A DNA stretch of 23,390 bases from CAYOBW01 sp964402115 (GTDB lineage: Bacteria; Verrucomicrobiota; Kiritimatiellia; UBA8416; CAYOBW01). A program made the translations under genes and the position numbers. Within the stretch, counting starts at the first letter, position 1. Each line of letters opens with the position of its first letter. Below the pieces are notes generated by a model. It worked only from the letters and a program-made list of their open reading frames with translations, was not told the DNA's origin and did not search any database. Location: NCBI GenBank assembly GCA_964402115.1, contig CAYOBW010000103.1, positions 1 through 23,390 on the forward strand, given 5' to 3'. Shown here piece by piece: positions 8,422-16,319 of this stretch.

Positions 8422-8790
8422 ATTCTCCCGCGTACCATGGCAAAACAGCCCGCGTGTGTCCACCCGATTCGCCCTCTTCTCGTAACGCATCAGTGACGCA
8501 CGGGGGGAGGGCGATAACGGCGGGGACCGCCGTCTCCACGCCTCGTCGCCTGCCCACGCGATGGAGACGGCCGTCCCCGGCCGTTAGTGTCTGTCAGCAT
8601 TCAGGAGTCAACATGAGAAGACCGACAAAGAGCGCATTTCATGCTGACTCCCGACTCCCATTTTGCGATTGCACAAAACTTCCAAGGATCGTAGGCTTAA
8701 CCCACGCAAACGGGGCATGACACAACGAACCGGTGCGAGTCCGCCAACATATGTGGACGTCCCGCCTGGGCGTCCAGGGAGGGGCTGCGT
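8422..8790. other. Divergent intergenic region with a repeat fragment
   Basis: The region separates the HzsA-like gene (minus) from the giant secreted protein (plus), so it must hold both promoters. It contains the truncated repeat copy at 8482-8586. Beyond it, an 8-bp inverted pair GTCAGCAT (8593-8600) and ATGCTGAC (8641-8648) overlaps a second pair GGAGTCA (8604-8610) and TGACTCC (8645-8651), which could form alternative structures. I see no convincing -35/-10 pair. The plus-strand gene has a strong ribosome site, AGGGAGGGG, at 8776-8784. Confidence 0.5.
8482..8586 (+). repeat. MITE-like element, truncated copy A (same orientation as copy C)
   Basis: The left end GTAACGCATCAGTGACGC (8482-8499) matches 16 of 18 positions of the end consensus GTAACGCCTCYGYRACGC. 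The core has two hairpins: ACGGCGG-GGA-CCGCCGT (8517-8533) and ACGGCCG-TCCC-CGGCCGT (8567-8584). Core and loop closely match copy C (17802-17938), but similarity stops at about 8586 and the right end is absent. The copy lies 61 bp upstream of the HzsA-like start codon. Confidence 0.75.
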
Positions 8791-11700
8791 ATGAGAACGC
8801 CGTGCAAGGCGCCTGTCCGTAACAAGACGCGAGGACGTGGCATCAATCCCGGACTCCCGTGGCTTTGCGGCCTGTTGCTCGCCGTCTCGAACGTCCTGGG
8901 GCAGCAACCGCTCTTCCGTGTCGCGGCCGTGACGCCAGGCGACGCCGCCGTGCTGCCGGCGTTTCCGGCGACGGTCACCGTCGCGTTCAGCGCCCCGCTG
9001 CGGCTCGACTCCGTGCAGGCCGGCGACCTCGTCGTCAACGGCGTCTCCGCTACCTCGGTCATGCTCGTGGACAGCACGCACCTCGCCTTCGATGTGGGCG
9101 CGGCCGACGCCGGCGAAGGCGCCTATACCCTGACGCTCGCGGCCGGCTGCCTGGAGGACACGCAGGGCAACGCGCTCGAGGCCTTCACGGCCACGTTCGA
9201 CGTCGACGTCACACCGCCCCGCGTCGTCGCCAGTTCGCTGCTGGAGGGCGCCGTCGTGCCGCCCGGTGCGCTCTCCTGCACGTGGGAGTTCAGCGAAGCG
9301 CTGGAGGCGAAGACGGTGACGACCGCCTGCGTCATGCTGCTGGACGCGGGCGGTAGCCAGGTATTCCCCGACTCTTTCGGTTACAATGCCTTGGCGAGAC
9401 AACTGACCGCGAGCTTCTCCCCCCTGACCGAGGGCATTTACAGCCTTGCCCTGCTGAGCGGGGAGAACCGTTTCGAGGACCTGGCCGGCTGGACGCTCGA
9501 CGGCGAACCCGCTCCGGGCACAACGGTGCCGTCGGGCGACGGCCATGCGGGCGGTGACTTCCGCGTCAACCTCGTCGTGGACGCCACCGCGCAGCCGTTC
9601 CCCGCGTTGCTGAAGGCGGCGCCGCCCGCCGGGAGCCTCGTCTACACCGGCTCGGTGCGCGCGGCGATCGCCCCGGTCAGCGACACGGACGCGTACACCC
9701 TTACCCTCGACCCCGGCCAGTGCCTGGCGGTCATCGTCGCCCCGGCCGCCACGTTCAAGCCCACCGCGCGCGTGATGGCGCCGGATGGCTCCGTGCTTGG
9801 CGAGGTCACGGCGGCCGGCTCCGGCGCGCCGGTGGTGTTGCAGACCCTCTCCGTGGTGGCCGGCGGTACGTACACGGTCACGCTCGCCGGAGCGGACGGG
9901 ACGGCCGGCGACTACACGGTGACGCTCGCGCTCAACGCCGTCGTCGAGGCGGAGCGCCATGGCGGGGCTGCCAACGACACGCCCGGGACGGCGCAGTCGC
10001 TCGATCCGGTGATGCTTCCGCTGGTCGGCAACAGCGCCCAAATCGCCGTGCTCGGCGCGCTGCGCACCACGGGGGCGGATACGGACTGGTATGGGCTCGC
10101 GCTGCCGGCCGGCGGCAGCGTGGGGCTCGGCCTCGCGCAATTGACCGCGGGCAGCGCCCGGCTGGAGGTGTTCGATATGGTTGGCACGCTGCTGGCCGCG
10201 GGCCACCCGGCGGCCAACCTGGCTGCCGCCATCCCCTGCCTCGTCGCGCCCGCCGCCGGCACGATGTATGTGCGCGTCAGCGGCACGAACGCGCAGTACA
10301 ACCTGGTGATCGTGCGCAGCGGCGTCTTCGACACCGAGACCAACGAACTGCCGGCCGCCGCCCAGGACTTGCAGCCCGAGGGCGTGGTGCTGGGCGCCAT
10401 CGAAGCCCCCGGCGCCGTGGACGACTACCGCGTGGCCGCGACCGCGGGCGACCAGCTCGCCATCTCCACGCTGACGCCGGCCGACGGGGCGGGCGTTTTC
10501 GCCAACGACCTCGATCCGGCGCTCGAACTCTACTCACCCGCCGGTGGTGGGGTTGCCGCCAACGATGACGGGGGCCCCGACGGTCGCAATGCCGCCCTGA
10601 TCTACACCGCGCTCGAGAGCGGCGACTACCGCCTGCGCATCCGCGGGGCGGGTGGCAGCCGGGGCGAGTACGCGTTGCGCGTCACCGGTGCCACGGGCGG
10701 GGCGCAGCCCTTCCGGGTCGCGGCCGTGACGCCCGCCGCCGGCCTCTTGCTGCCGGCGTTCCCGGCGACGATCCGGCTGGCCTTCAGCGCCTCGCTGCGG
10801 CTCGACACCGTGGCTGCCGGCGACCTCTTCGTCAACGGCGTCCCCGCCACCTCGGTCATGATCGTGGACAGCACGCACGTCGACTTCGATGTGGCCGCCG
10901 CTGATGCCGGTGACGGTGTCTACACGCTGACGCTCGCGGGCGGCTGCTTGCAGGACACGCAGGGCAACCCGCTCGAACCGTGCGCGGTCACCTTCACCGT
11001 GGACACCACGCCCGAGCCGGAAATCGAAGTGGCGGTCGGGGGGCGGCTGCTGGCGACCCCGGGATTGCTGGACTTCGGCGACGCGACACCGGACGCTCCG
11101 GTCGACCGGACCGTGACGGTGCGCAACGGCGGACTGGAACCGCTGCAGCTCGTGCAGCTCGACCCGTGCGCCCTGCCGCCCGGCTTCAGCCTGCTTGAGG
11201 CCTTCGACCGCACCACCCTGGCCTACGGCGAGGCGACCAGCTTCCGGCTGCGTCTGCACTGGCCCACGCCCGGCGCCCTGGGCGGCACGTTGAGTCTCGC
11301 CAGCAACGATGCCGACGAGAACCCGTTCGTTCTCGCGTTCACCGGCCGTGTCGTCTGCCTGGACGCCCCCTTGATTGTCGATGACGGCGACCCCGGGTTC
11401 ACGTCGAATGGCGATGGCGATTGGCCGGTCGTGCTGGGCGACGGCTACTTGCGTGACTACCACGTCTCCATGGCCTTCGGCGCCGCGGTCTGGAACGAGG
11501 CTCGCTGGCGCTTGCGCGTCACGCCCGGCGTGTACCGCATCTCCTTCACCTGGCCCGATGTGCCGGACCGTTGGTCTTCGCCCTTCTGCATCATCTACGA
11601 CGGCGAGGCAGAACTGGCCGGTACAAGCTTGGATCAAACCGGACTGCCCGACGACTTCAGCGACGCGGGTGTCACCTGGGAGGATGTGCGCCCGTGGTGG

Positions 11701-13854
11701 GATCAGGCCGGTTGGTTCGTCACTCAAACCAACCTGTCGCTGGTCCTGGCCGACTGGGGCGAGGGTCACACCCTCGCCGACGCTGTCCGCGTCCAGCGCG
11801 TGGCTGCCCTGCCCGTGGCCGACCTCGAAATCTGGGACGGAGCGGTCGCGGTCACCAACGGCGGGACCGTCGCCTTCGGCACGCTGCCGCTGGGCGTTGT
11901 CACGACCAAGACCCTCCGCATCCGCAACGCCGGCGCGGGGTCCACGTTCCTCAATCCCCCGGCCCCGCCCCCCTTCGGGTTCGAGCAACTGGCAGGTCTG
12001 GACCGTTTGAACCTCGACCCCGGCGAGGTGACCTCGCTGACCCTGCGGTGCGGCGGCGTGGGCGGGGGACACGCCGGCGCGCTGCGCTTCGAAAGCGCCG
12101 ACCCCGACGCAAACCCGTTTGTCGTTTACCTCGCGGGCACGTCCACCGTGGTCGGAGCGGGCCATGCCCTCCGTTGCGACGGCCTTTCGGCGGACGTCAA
12201 CATCGGTAATCCGCCTGCGCTGCGTCTCACTGACGCGCTGACCGTCGAGGCGTGGTTTCGCACGGACGAGGCGCTGATCGGCGACTACCGGGCCCTGGTT
12301 ACGAAGTGGCACACGGCCGGGGCCAGCGCCTCCTACGGGCTGTACTGGACCACCGCCTTCGGCCTGGGATTTCACCTGAACAGCGAGGCCAACGTCCCGC
12401 TGCAGGCGGTATCGCGCGCCCCGTGGAATGACGGCCAGTGGCACCATGTCGCGGGCACCTGGGACGGGACGACGATCCGCCTGTTCGTGGACGGTTACGA
12501 GCGCGAGACCGTTTCGGCCCCCGCCTTTGGCCGGATCGCCGCGACGCCCAATCACGTCCGCATCGGCTCGGACCACAGTCGCAGCGCCGACCGTTTCTTC
12601 GTGGGCGACGTGGACGAGGTGCGCATCTGGAACGTGGCGCGCACGGGGGACGAAATCCGGGACGCCATGCACCGGCCCCTGAGCGGCAGGGATCCGGGTC
12701 TCGCTGCCTGCTACCGGTGCGACGGCGCCGTCACAGCCACGCTGTTCGACGCCACCACAAACCGGTGCGACGGCTCGCTGGAGTTCGGCGCCGCCTTCGT
12801 TCCCAGCGCGGCGCCGGTGGCCGCCCGCATCGCCAGTCACGCCAATCTGCGCGGCGTGTGGACCGGCCAGATCCGCTCCCTCGAATCCTCGATCCTCGGC
12901 GTTTCCCTCGCCGGGTCGGAGGCGCTCGCCTACCGCGTCTTCGGCCACGACGACGGCCCCCTGGCGCGCAACCAGACCGACACGCCGGCCGGTTGTCTGT
13001 GGCGCCTCGACCGGGCCTGGCGCATGGAGGGGCCGTCGTGGATGCAGGGCGAGCTGGCCTTCGACTGCGCGGGCCTGCGCGCGCTCATCGCCGCCGGCCT
13101 CAACCTGGTGCTGCTGCGCAGCAGCGACGGCACGTTCGCCGGCGCGACGCCTCTGCCGGCGGTCTACGACGCCGTGCACGACATCCTGCGGGCCAGCACG
13201 CTCATTGAGGATGGGGCAACTTACACACTGGGGGAATGGGCCACGCGCTACTGGGTCATCACCACCGCCGCCAGCGGCTACGGCATCATCCAGGCCGAGC
13301 GCGACGTGGTCGTCTCCGATGGCGCTTCCGCGTCGTTTACGCTGCAGCCGGGAGCTTTTCACCACGTCGCGGACGTGCGCACGAACGGGGTTTCCGTCGG
13401 GCCGACGCGCGCGTACACCTGGACCAACGTTACCGCCCACGGGATGCTGGAGGCCGTATTCGCGCCAGACCTGGCGGCGGGCGGCACGCCGCACTGGTGG
13501 CTCGACCAGTATGGCCTGACCGCGGGCGGCCTGAGCTTCGACCAGGCCGAGGCGGGCAATCCGGACGGCGATCCGTTCACGAGCGGGGAGGAGTACATCG
13601 CCGATAGCGACCCGAACGACCCCGCCTCGCATTTCCGCGTCCTTGCGGTTTCGCGGAACGTGCCGGTCACCGTCACCTTCGAGTCGTCCGCGGCGCGGCG
13701 GTACACCCTGCTGGGCTGCGACACCCTGCTCGGCGGGGCTTGGGACCCGGTGCCCGGCGGCGGCCCGCGCCCGGGCGTTGGCGGTCCGGACGCGCTGACC
13801 GACACCGGCGCCGTGCCGCGGCCCTTCTACCGGCTGAAGGTCGAGCTGCCGTAA
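8791..13854 (+). CDS. Giant secreted modular adhesin-like/carbohydrate-binding protein
   Basis: This 1687-residue protein starts at ATG 8791 behind a strong AGGGAGGGG site. A signal peptide has its hydrophobic core at 21-36 and cleavage near LG-QQ (37/38). Apparent modules in order: SbsA/Big_5 Ig-like (41-143); a second Ig-like unit (~145-245); three PPC-like (pre-peptidase C-terminal) beta domains (~290-640); another Big_5 unit (641-741) ~70% identical to the first; a choice-of-anchor/ASH-like domain (~744-855); a golvesin-like CBM domain starting DDGDPGFTSNGDG (~859-1005); a second ASH-like domain (~1011-1123); a LamG/concanavalin-like domain (~1126-1335, WHHVAGTWDG, DEVRIWNVART); and a repeat-type domain (~1489-1570). 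The tail contains NPDGDPFTSGEEYIADSDPNDP, a Ca-binding-like PVC C-terminal signature. No catalytic domain is recognised. Surface attachment or polysaccharide binding is inference. Confidence 0.85.
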   Translation: MRTPCKAPVRNKTRGRGINPGLPWLCGLLLAVSNVLGQQPLFRVAAVTPGDAAVLPAFPATVTVAFSAPLRLDSVQAGDLVVNGVSATSVMLVDSTHLAFDVGAADAGEGAYTLTLAAGCLEDTQGNALEAFTATFDVDVTPPRVVASSLLEGAVVPPGALSCTWEFSEALEAKTVTTACVMLLDAGGSQVFPDSFGYNALARQLTASFSPLTEGIYSLALLSGENRFEDLAGWTLDGEPAPGTTVPSGDGHAGGDFRVNLVVDATAQPFPALLKAAPPAGSLVYTGSVRAAIAPVSDTDAYTLTLDPGQCLAVIVAPAATFKPTARVMAPDGSVLGEVTAAGSGAPVVLQTLSVVAGGTYTVTLAGADGTAGDYTVTLALNAVVEAERHGGAANDTPGTAQSLDPVMLPLVGNSAQIAVLGALRTTGADTDWYGLALPAGGSVGLGLAQLTAGSARLEVFDMVGTLLAAGHPAANLAAAIPCLVAPAAGTMYVRVSGTNAQYNLVIVRSGVFDTETNELPAAAQDLQPEGVVLGAIEAPGAVDDYRVAATAGDQLAISTLTPADGAGVFANDLDPALELYSPAGGGVAANDDGGPDGRNAALIYTALESGDYRLRIRGAGGSRGEYALRVTGATGGAQPFRVAAVTPAAGLLLPAFPATIRLAFSASLRLDTVAAGDLFVNGVPATSVMIVDSTHVDFDVAAADAGDGVYTLTLAGGCLQDTQGNPLEPCAVTFTVDTTPEPEIEVAVGGRLLATPGLLDFGDATPDAPVDRTVTVRNGGLEPLQLVQLDPCALPPGFSLLEAFDRTTLAYGEATSFRLRLHWPTPGALGGTLSLASNDADENPFVLAFTGRVVCLDAPLIVDDGDPGFTSNGDGDWPVVLGDGYLRDYHVSMAFGAAVWNEARWRLRVTPGVYRISFTWPDVPDRWSSPFCIIYDGEAELAGTSLDQTGLPDDFSDAGVTWEDVRPWWDQAGWFVTQTNLSLVLADWGEGHTLADAVRVQRVAALPVADLEIWDGAVAVTNGGTVAFGTLPLGVVTTKTLRIRNAGAGSTFLNPPAPPPFGFEQLAGLDRLNLDPGEVTSLTLRCGGVGGGHAGALRFESADPDANPFVVYLAGTSTVVGAGHALRCDGLSADVNIGNPPALRLTDALTVEAWFRTDEALIGDYRALVTKWHTAGASASYGLYWTTAFGLGFHLNSEANVPLQAVSRAPWNDGQWHHVAGTWDGTTIRLFVDGYERETVSAPAFGRIAATPNHVRIGSDHSRSADRFFVGDVDEVRIWNVARTGDEIRDAMHRPLSGRDPGLAACYRCDGAVTATLFDATTNRCDGSLEFGAAFVPSAAPVAARIASHANLRGVWTGQIRSLESSILGVSLAGSEALAYRVFGHDDGPLARNQTDTPAGCLWRLDRAWRMEGPSWMQGELAFDCAGLRALIAAGLNLVLLRSSDGTFAGATPLPAVYDAVHDILRASTLIEDGATYTLGEWATRYWVITTAASGYGIIQAERDVVVSDGASASFTLQPGAFHHVADVRTNGVSVGPTRAYTWTNVTAHGMLEAVFAPDLAAGGTPHWWLDQYGLTAGGLSFDQAEAGNPDGDPFTSGEEYIADSDPNDPASHFRVLAVSRNVPVTVTFESSAARRYTLLGCDTLLGGAWDPVPGGGPRPGVGGPDALTDTGAVPRPFYRLKVELP

Positions 13855-13867
13855 GGAAGAACGCGCA

Positions 13868-15850
13868 TCACGCCGGCTCCTGCTCCGCCGCGCCCGGTTC
13901 GTCCGCGCACGCCGCCTCGATCTTCGCCATCTCGCCGGCGGCGCCCTCCCAGCGTTGGGTGTACTGCTCGATCAGCGTCTGGACGCTGGCGAGCCGCTGG
14001 TTCAGCGCCGCGTAGTCCGCGCCGGGCGCGGCGGCCGCGATCTGCGCGAGCAGTCCGTCGCGCTCGCCCTCGAAGCGCGCGACGTGCTCCTCGCACTTCG
14101 CCAGGAGCTTCTTCAGGTCGCGCGTGCGGGTGTAAAGCTCCTGCCGCTGTTTCGCCCGCTCGCGCCGGGCGGCCTTCTTGTCGGTGGCCGGGTCGCGGTC
14201 CCGCCGGGCCGTCGGCGCGGCGGCCTGAACGCGCGTGGCCTCGGCCGTGCTCTTCTCGTGGTAGTAGTCGTAGGAGCCCGGCCAGCGCCGGATGCCCGGC
14301 GGGCGCATGGAGATGATGCCGGTGGCCACGCGGCGGACGAACTCGATGTCATGGCTGACGATGCAGAGCGTGCCCGCGTAGTCCTGCAGCGCCTGCTCGA
14401 GGGCCTCGCGCGCGGCAATGTCGAGGTGCGTGGTCGGCTCGTCGAGAATCAGGAAGTTCGGCGGGCGCGCCAGCAGTCGCGCGAAGGCCAGGCGCACCTT
14501 CTCGCCGCCGCTCAGCACGGCCACGCGCTTCTCGACGTTGTCGCCCGAGAAGCCGAACCCGCCCAGCAGCGTCCGGGTCTCCTGCTCCGACAGCTCGGGC
14601 GCGAAGCCTTTCAGCGTGTCGAAGACCGTGCGGTCCGGGTCCATGGTCTCCGCGAAGTCCTGCGACTGGTAGCCGACCGCGACGTTGTGGCCCACCACGC
14701 GGCGCCCCTCGGACAGCGGCAGGCTGCCCCCGAGCAGGCGCAGGAGCGTGCTCTTGCCCATGCCGTTGAGGCCCACGAGCGCCAGCTTCTCGCCCTTCTC
14801 GATCCGCAGGTCCACGCCGCGCAGCACCCAGCGCGTGCCGTCGTAGGTGAGGCCGGCCCCGTCGAGGCGCACGATCTCGTGCCCGCAGTGGGGCGGCGGG
14901 CGGAGGCGGATGCGGCCGCGGCTGACGATGCGCTGCGGCGTCTCGATCTCCTCCATGCGCTCGATCATCTTCATCTTGCTCTTCGCGCGCGTGGCGAAAG
15001 TGTTCTTCGCGCGGAAGCGCTCGACGAAGCGCTCCAGCTGCTCCCGCTTGCGGTCCTGGTTCTTCTGGGCCGCCAGCGACTGCTCCAGGCGGACTTCCCG
15101 CTCGCGCGCGTAGTAGTCGTAGTTGCCGGGGTAACGCGCCACGCGCCCGTTCGCCACCTCGAGCGTGACGGTGGTGAGCTTGTTCAGCAGGAAGCGGTCG
15201 TGGGAGATGAGCAGCAGCGTGCCGCGGTAGTTCTCGAGGAAGGCTTCGAGCCACTCCACGGCGGGGATGTCCAGGTAGTTGGACGGCTCGTCGAGCAGCA
15301 GCAGCTCGGGGTCGGCCACGAGCGCGCGCGACAGCTCCGCGCGCATCTGCCAGCCGCCGCTGAAGTCGGCCAGCAGGCGGTGGAGGTCCTCGACCGGGAA
15401 GCCGAGGCCGCCGAGGGTGACTTCCGCGCGCGTCTTGAGCGTGTAGCCGCCGGCGTGCTCGAACTCGCTCTGCAGTTCGCCGAGGCGGCGGAGCAGGCGC
15501 TCGCGCGCGGCGGGCTCGGTCTCCGCCGACAGCGTCTGCTCGAGCGCCTCGATGGCGTGCTGGTTCTCCAGGAGGGCGGGCACGGCGTTCTCCGTGTAGT
15601 CCAGCAGCGTCACGGTCGACGCCACGAACGGGAGCTGCTGGCGGACGTAGCCGAGGCGCAGGCCGCGCGGCAGGGTGACCGTCCCCTTGTCGGACCCCAG
15701 CTCCTCGACGATCAGGCTGCAGACCGTGCTCTTGCCCGCGCCGTTCGGCCCGACGATGCCGACCCGCTCGCCGCGGTTGATGGTGAACGACACGTCGCCC
15801 AGCACCGTCTGCGCGCCGTACTGCTTCGTAACCTGCCTGAACTCGATCAT
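13868..15850 (-). CDS. ABC-F family ATPase (ribosome-associated, Uup/YheS-like)
   Basis: This 660-residue protein has two ABC cassettes and no membrane segments, the ABC-F layout; such proteins act on the ribosome in translation control or antibiotic protection. Cassette 1 has Walker A GPNGAGKST (34-42), signature FSGGWQMR (163-170) and Walker B LLLLDEPSNYLD (183-194). Cassette 2 has GLNGMGKST (360-368), LSGGEK (446-451), FLILDEPTTHLD (466-477) and H-loop SHD (499-501). The charged linker between them (~240-310) corresponds to the P-site tRNA interaction motif region. A C-terminal coiled coil (~560-645), rich in Lys, Arg and Glu, resembles Uup and YheS. The gene converges on the giant protein gene with only 13 bp between stops. 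Which ABC-F subfamily it belongs to cannot be fixed by eye. Confidence 0.93.
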   Translation of the reverse strand: MIEFRQVTKQYGAQTVLGDVSFTINRGERVGIVGPNGAGKSTVCSLIVEELGSDKGTVTLPRGLRLGYVRQQLPFVASTVTLLDYTENAVPALLENQHAIEALEQTLSAETEPAARERLLRRLGELQSEFEHAGGYTLKTRAEVTLGGLGFPVEDLHRLLADFSGGWQMRAELSRALVADPELLLLDEPSNYLDIPAVEWLEAFLENYRGTLLLISHDRFLLNKLTTVTLEVANGRVARYPGNYDYYAREREVRLEQSLAAQKNQDRKREQLERFVERFRAKNTFATRAKSKMKMIERMEEIETPQRIVSRGRIRLRPPPHCGHEIVRLDGAGLTYDGTRWVLRGVDLRIEKGEKLALVGLNGMGKSTLLRLLGGSLPLSEGRRVVGHNVAVGYQSQDFAETMDPDRTVFDTLKGFAPELSEQETRTLLGGFGFSGDNVEKRVAVLSGGEKVRLAFARLLARPPNFLILDEPTTHLDIAAREALEQALQDYAGTLCIVSHDIEFVRRVATGIISMRPPGIRRWPGSYDYYHEKSTAEATRVQAAAPTARRDRDPATDKKAARRERAKQRQELYTRTRDLKKLLAKCEEHVARFEGERDGLLAQIAAAAPGADYAALNQRLASVQTLIEQYTQRWEGAAGEMAKIEAACADEPGAAEQEPA

Positions 15851-15935
15851 AACCCGTTATTCCTGTTCATGTGCGGGCGGCAGTGTAGGGCACCCCCGGC
15901 CCGCGGTCAAACGCGACGTGAGGCCACGGGAATGC

Positions 15936-16072
15936 GGAATGCGTCCGTCACGCAGGGGGCTCACAGGGGGAGTAACGGTCGGGGACGGCCGTCTCCATGG
16001 TGTGCGCCAGAGCCGTGACATGGAGACGGCGGTCCTCCGCCGTTATGCCCCCCCGCGCGACGTGGGCGTTGC
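15936..16072 (-). repeat. MITE-like 137-bp element, copy B (inverted relative to A and C)
   Basis: Ends are imperfect terminal inverted repeats: 15936-15953 (GGAATGCGTCCGTCACGC) and 16055-16072 (ending GGGCGTTGC). The core has two hairpins: ACGGTCG-GGGA-CGGCCGT (15975-15992, with one T-G wobble) and ACGGCGG-TCCT-CCGCCGT (16026-16043). Read on the minus strand it aligns with copy C along its whole length, including an identical 11-nt TATGCCCCCCC block next to the second hairpin. Both copies are exactly 137 bp. No target-site duplication is evident. Confidence 0.75.
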
Positions 16073-16096
16073 GCCCGCGGGTAGGCTGTGCCTCAA

Positions 16097-16223
16097 GTGG
16101 CGCGGGTATCCGACCCGCGCGTGGAAGAAGTGGAGCGGGGCTTGAGGCTGGCCTGGTCCGGGGTGCGCAAAGCCGCGGCTTCCGCTCTTGGCAGTGGACG
16201 CGCCGGTCGGATACCGGCGCCAC
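16097..16223. repeat. 127-bp element bounded by 26-bp hairpin-forming inverted repeats
   Basis: The left end (16097-16122) contains the hairpin GCGCGGGT-ATCCG-ACCCGCGC (16100-16120). The right end (16198-16223) contains GCGCCGGT-CGGAT-ACCGGCGC (16200-16220). Taken as inverted repeats, the two ends match at 24 of 26 positions, and both differences fall on the two sides of one stem pair (G-C swapped for C-G), so pairing is kept. The interior holds a perfect 12-bp palindrome AAGCCGCGGCTT (16170-16181). This suggests a second, unrelated small mobile or REP-type family. No second copy is present in the window. Confidence 0.6.
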
Positions 16224-16226
16224 GGG

Positions 16227-16244
16227 GGCAGGCACCCGCCTGCC
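16227..16244. repeat. Short perfect hairpin
   Basis: GGCAGGC and GCCTGCC form a 7-bp perfect stem with a 4-nt ACCC loop, directly after the 127-bp element. There is no T-run on either side, so a terminator is unlikely; it may be part of the same repeat cluster. Confidence 0.4.
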
Positions 16245-16319
16245 GCGACGGGCGTTGACGCGCGGGGGGGAGGACGGGCATGATACGCCGCGGGCACGGC
16301 AAAGGGGGCCCGGTCACGC

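Larger units (their letters stand above)
15851..16319. other. Divergent intergenic region filled with two repeat elements
   Basis: This 469-bp gap between the ABC-F gene (minus) and the radical SAM gene (plus) is mostly occupied by the 137-bp element (15936-16072) and the 127-bp element (16097-16223), separated by 24 bp. A further hairpin GGCAGGC-ACCC-GCCTGCC follows at 16227-16244. Short open frames here show no protein features. No clear promoter was found. Confidence 0.6.

Noticed and set aside
8663..8697. Promoter for the giant secreted protein (TTGCGA or TTGCAC as -35)
   Set aside because: No acceptable -10 element at 16-18 bp; best match is three of six.
8700..8760. Riboswitch-like segment (CGGTGCGAGTCCG) upstream of the giant protein
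   Set aside because: Resembles part of a cobalamin riboswitch only superficially; the conserved B12-box and paired stems are absent.
10534..13632. Long minus-strand open frame (1032 codons) opposite the giant secreted protein
   Set aside because: Low-complexity Arg/Gly/Val-rich shadow; plus strand has signal peptide and recognisable domains.
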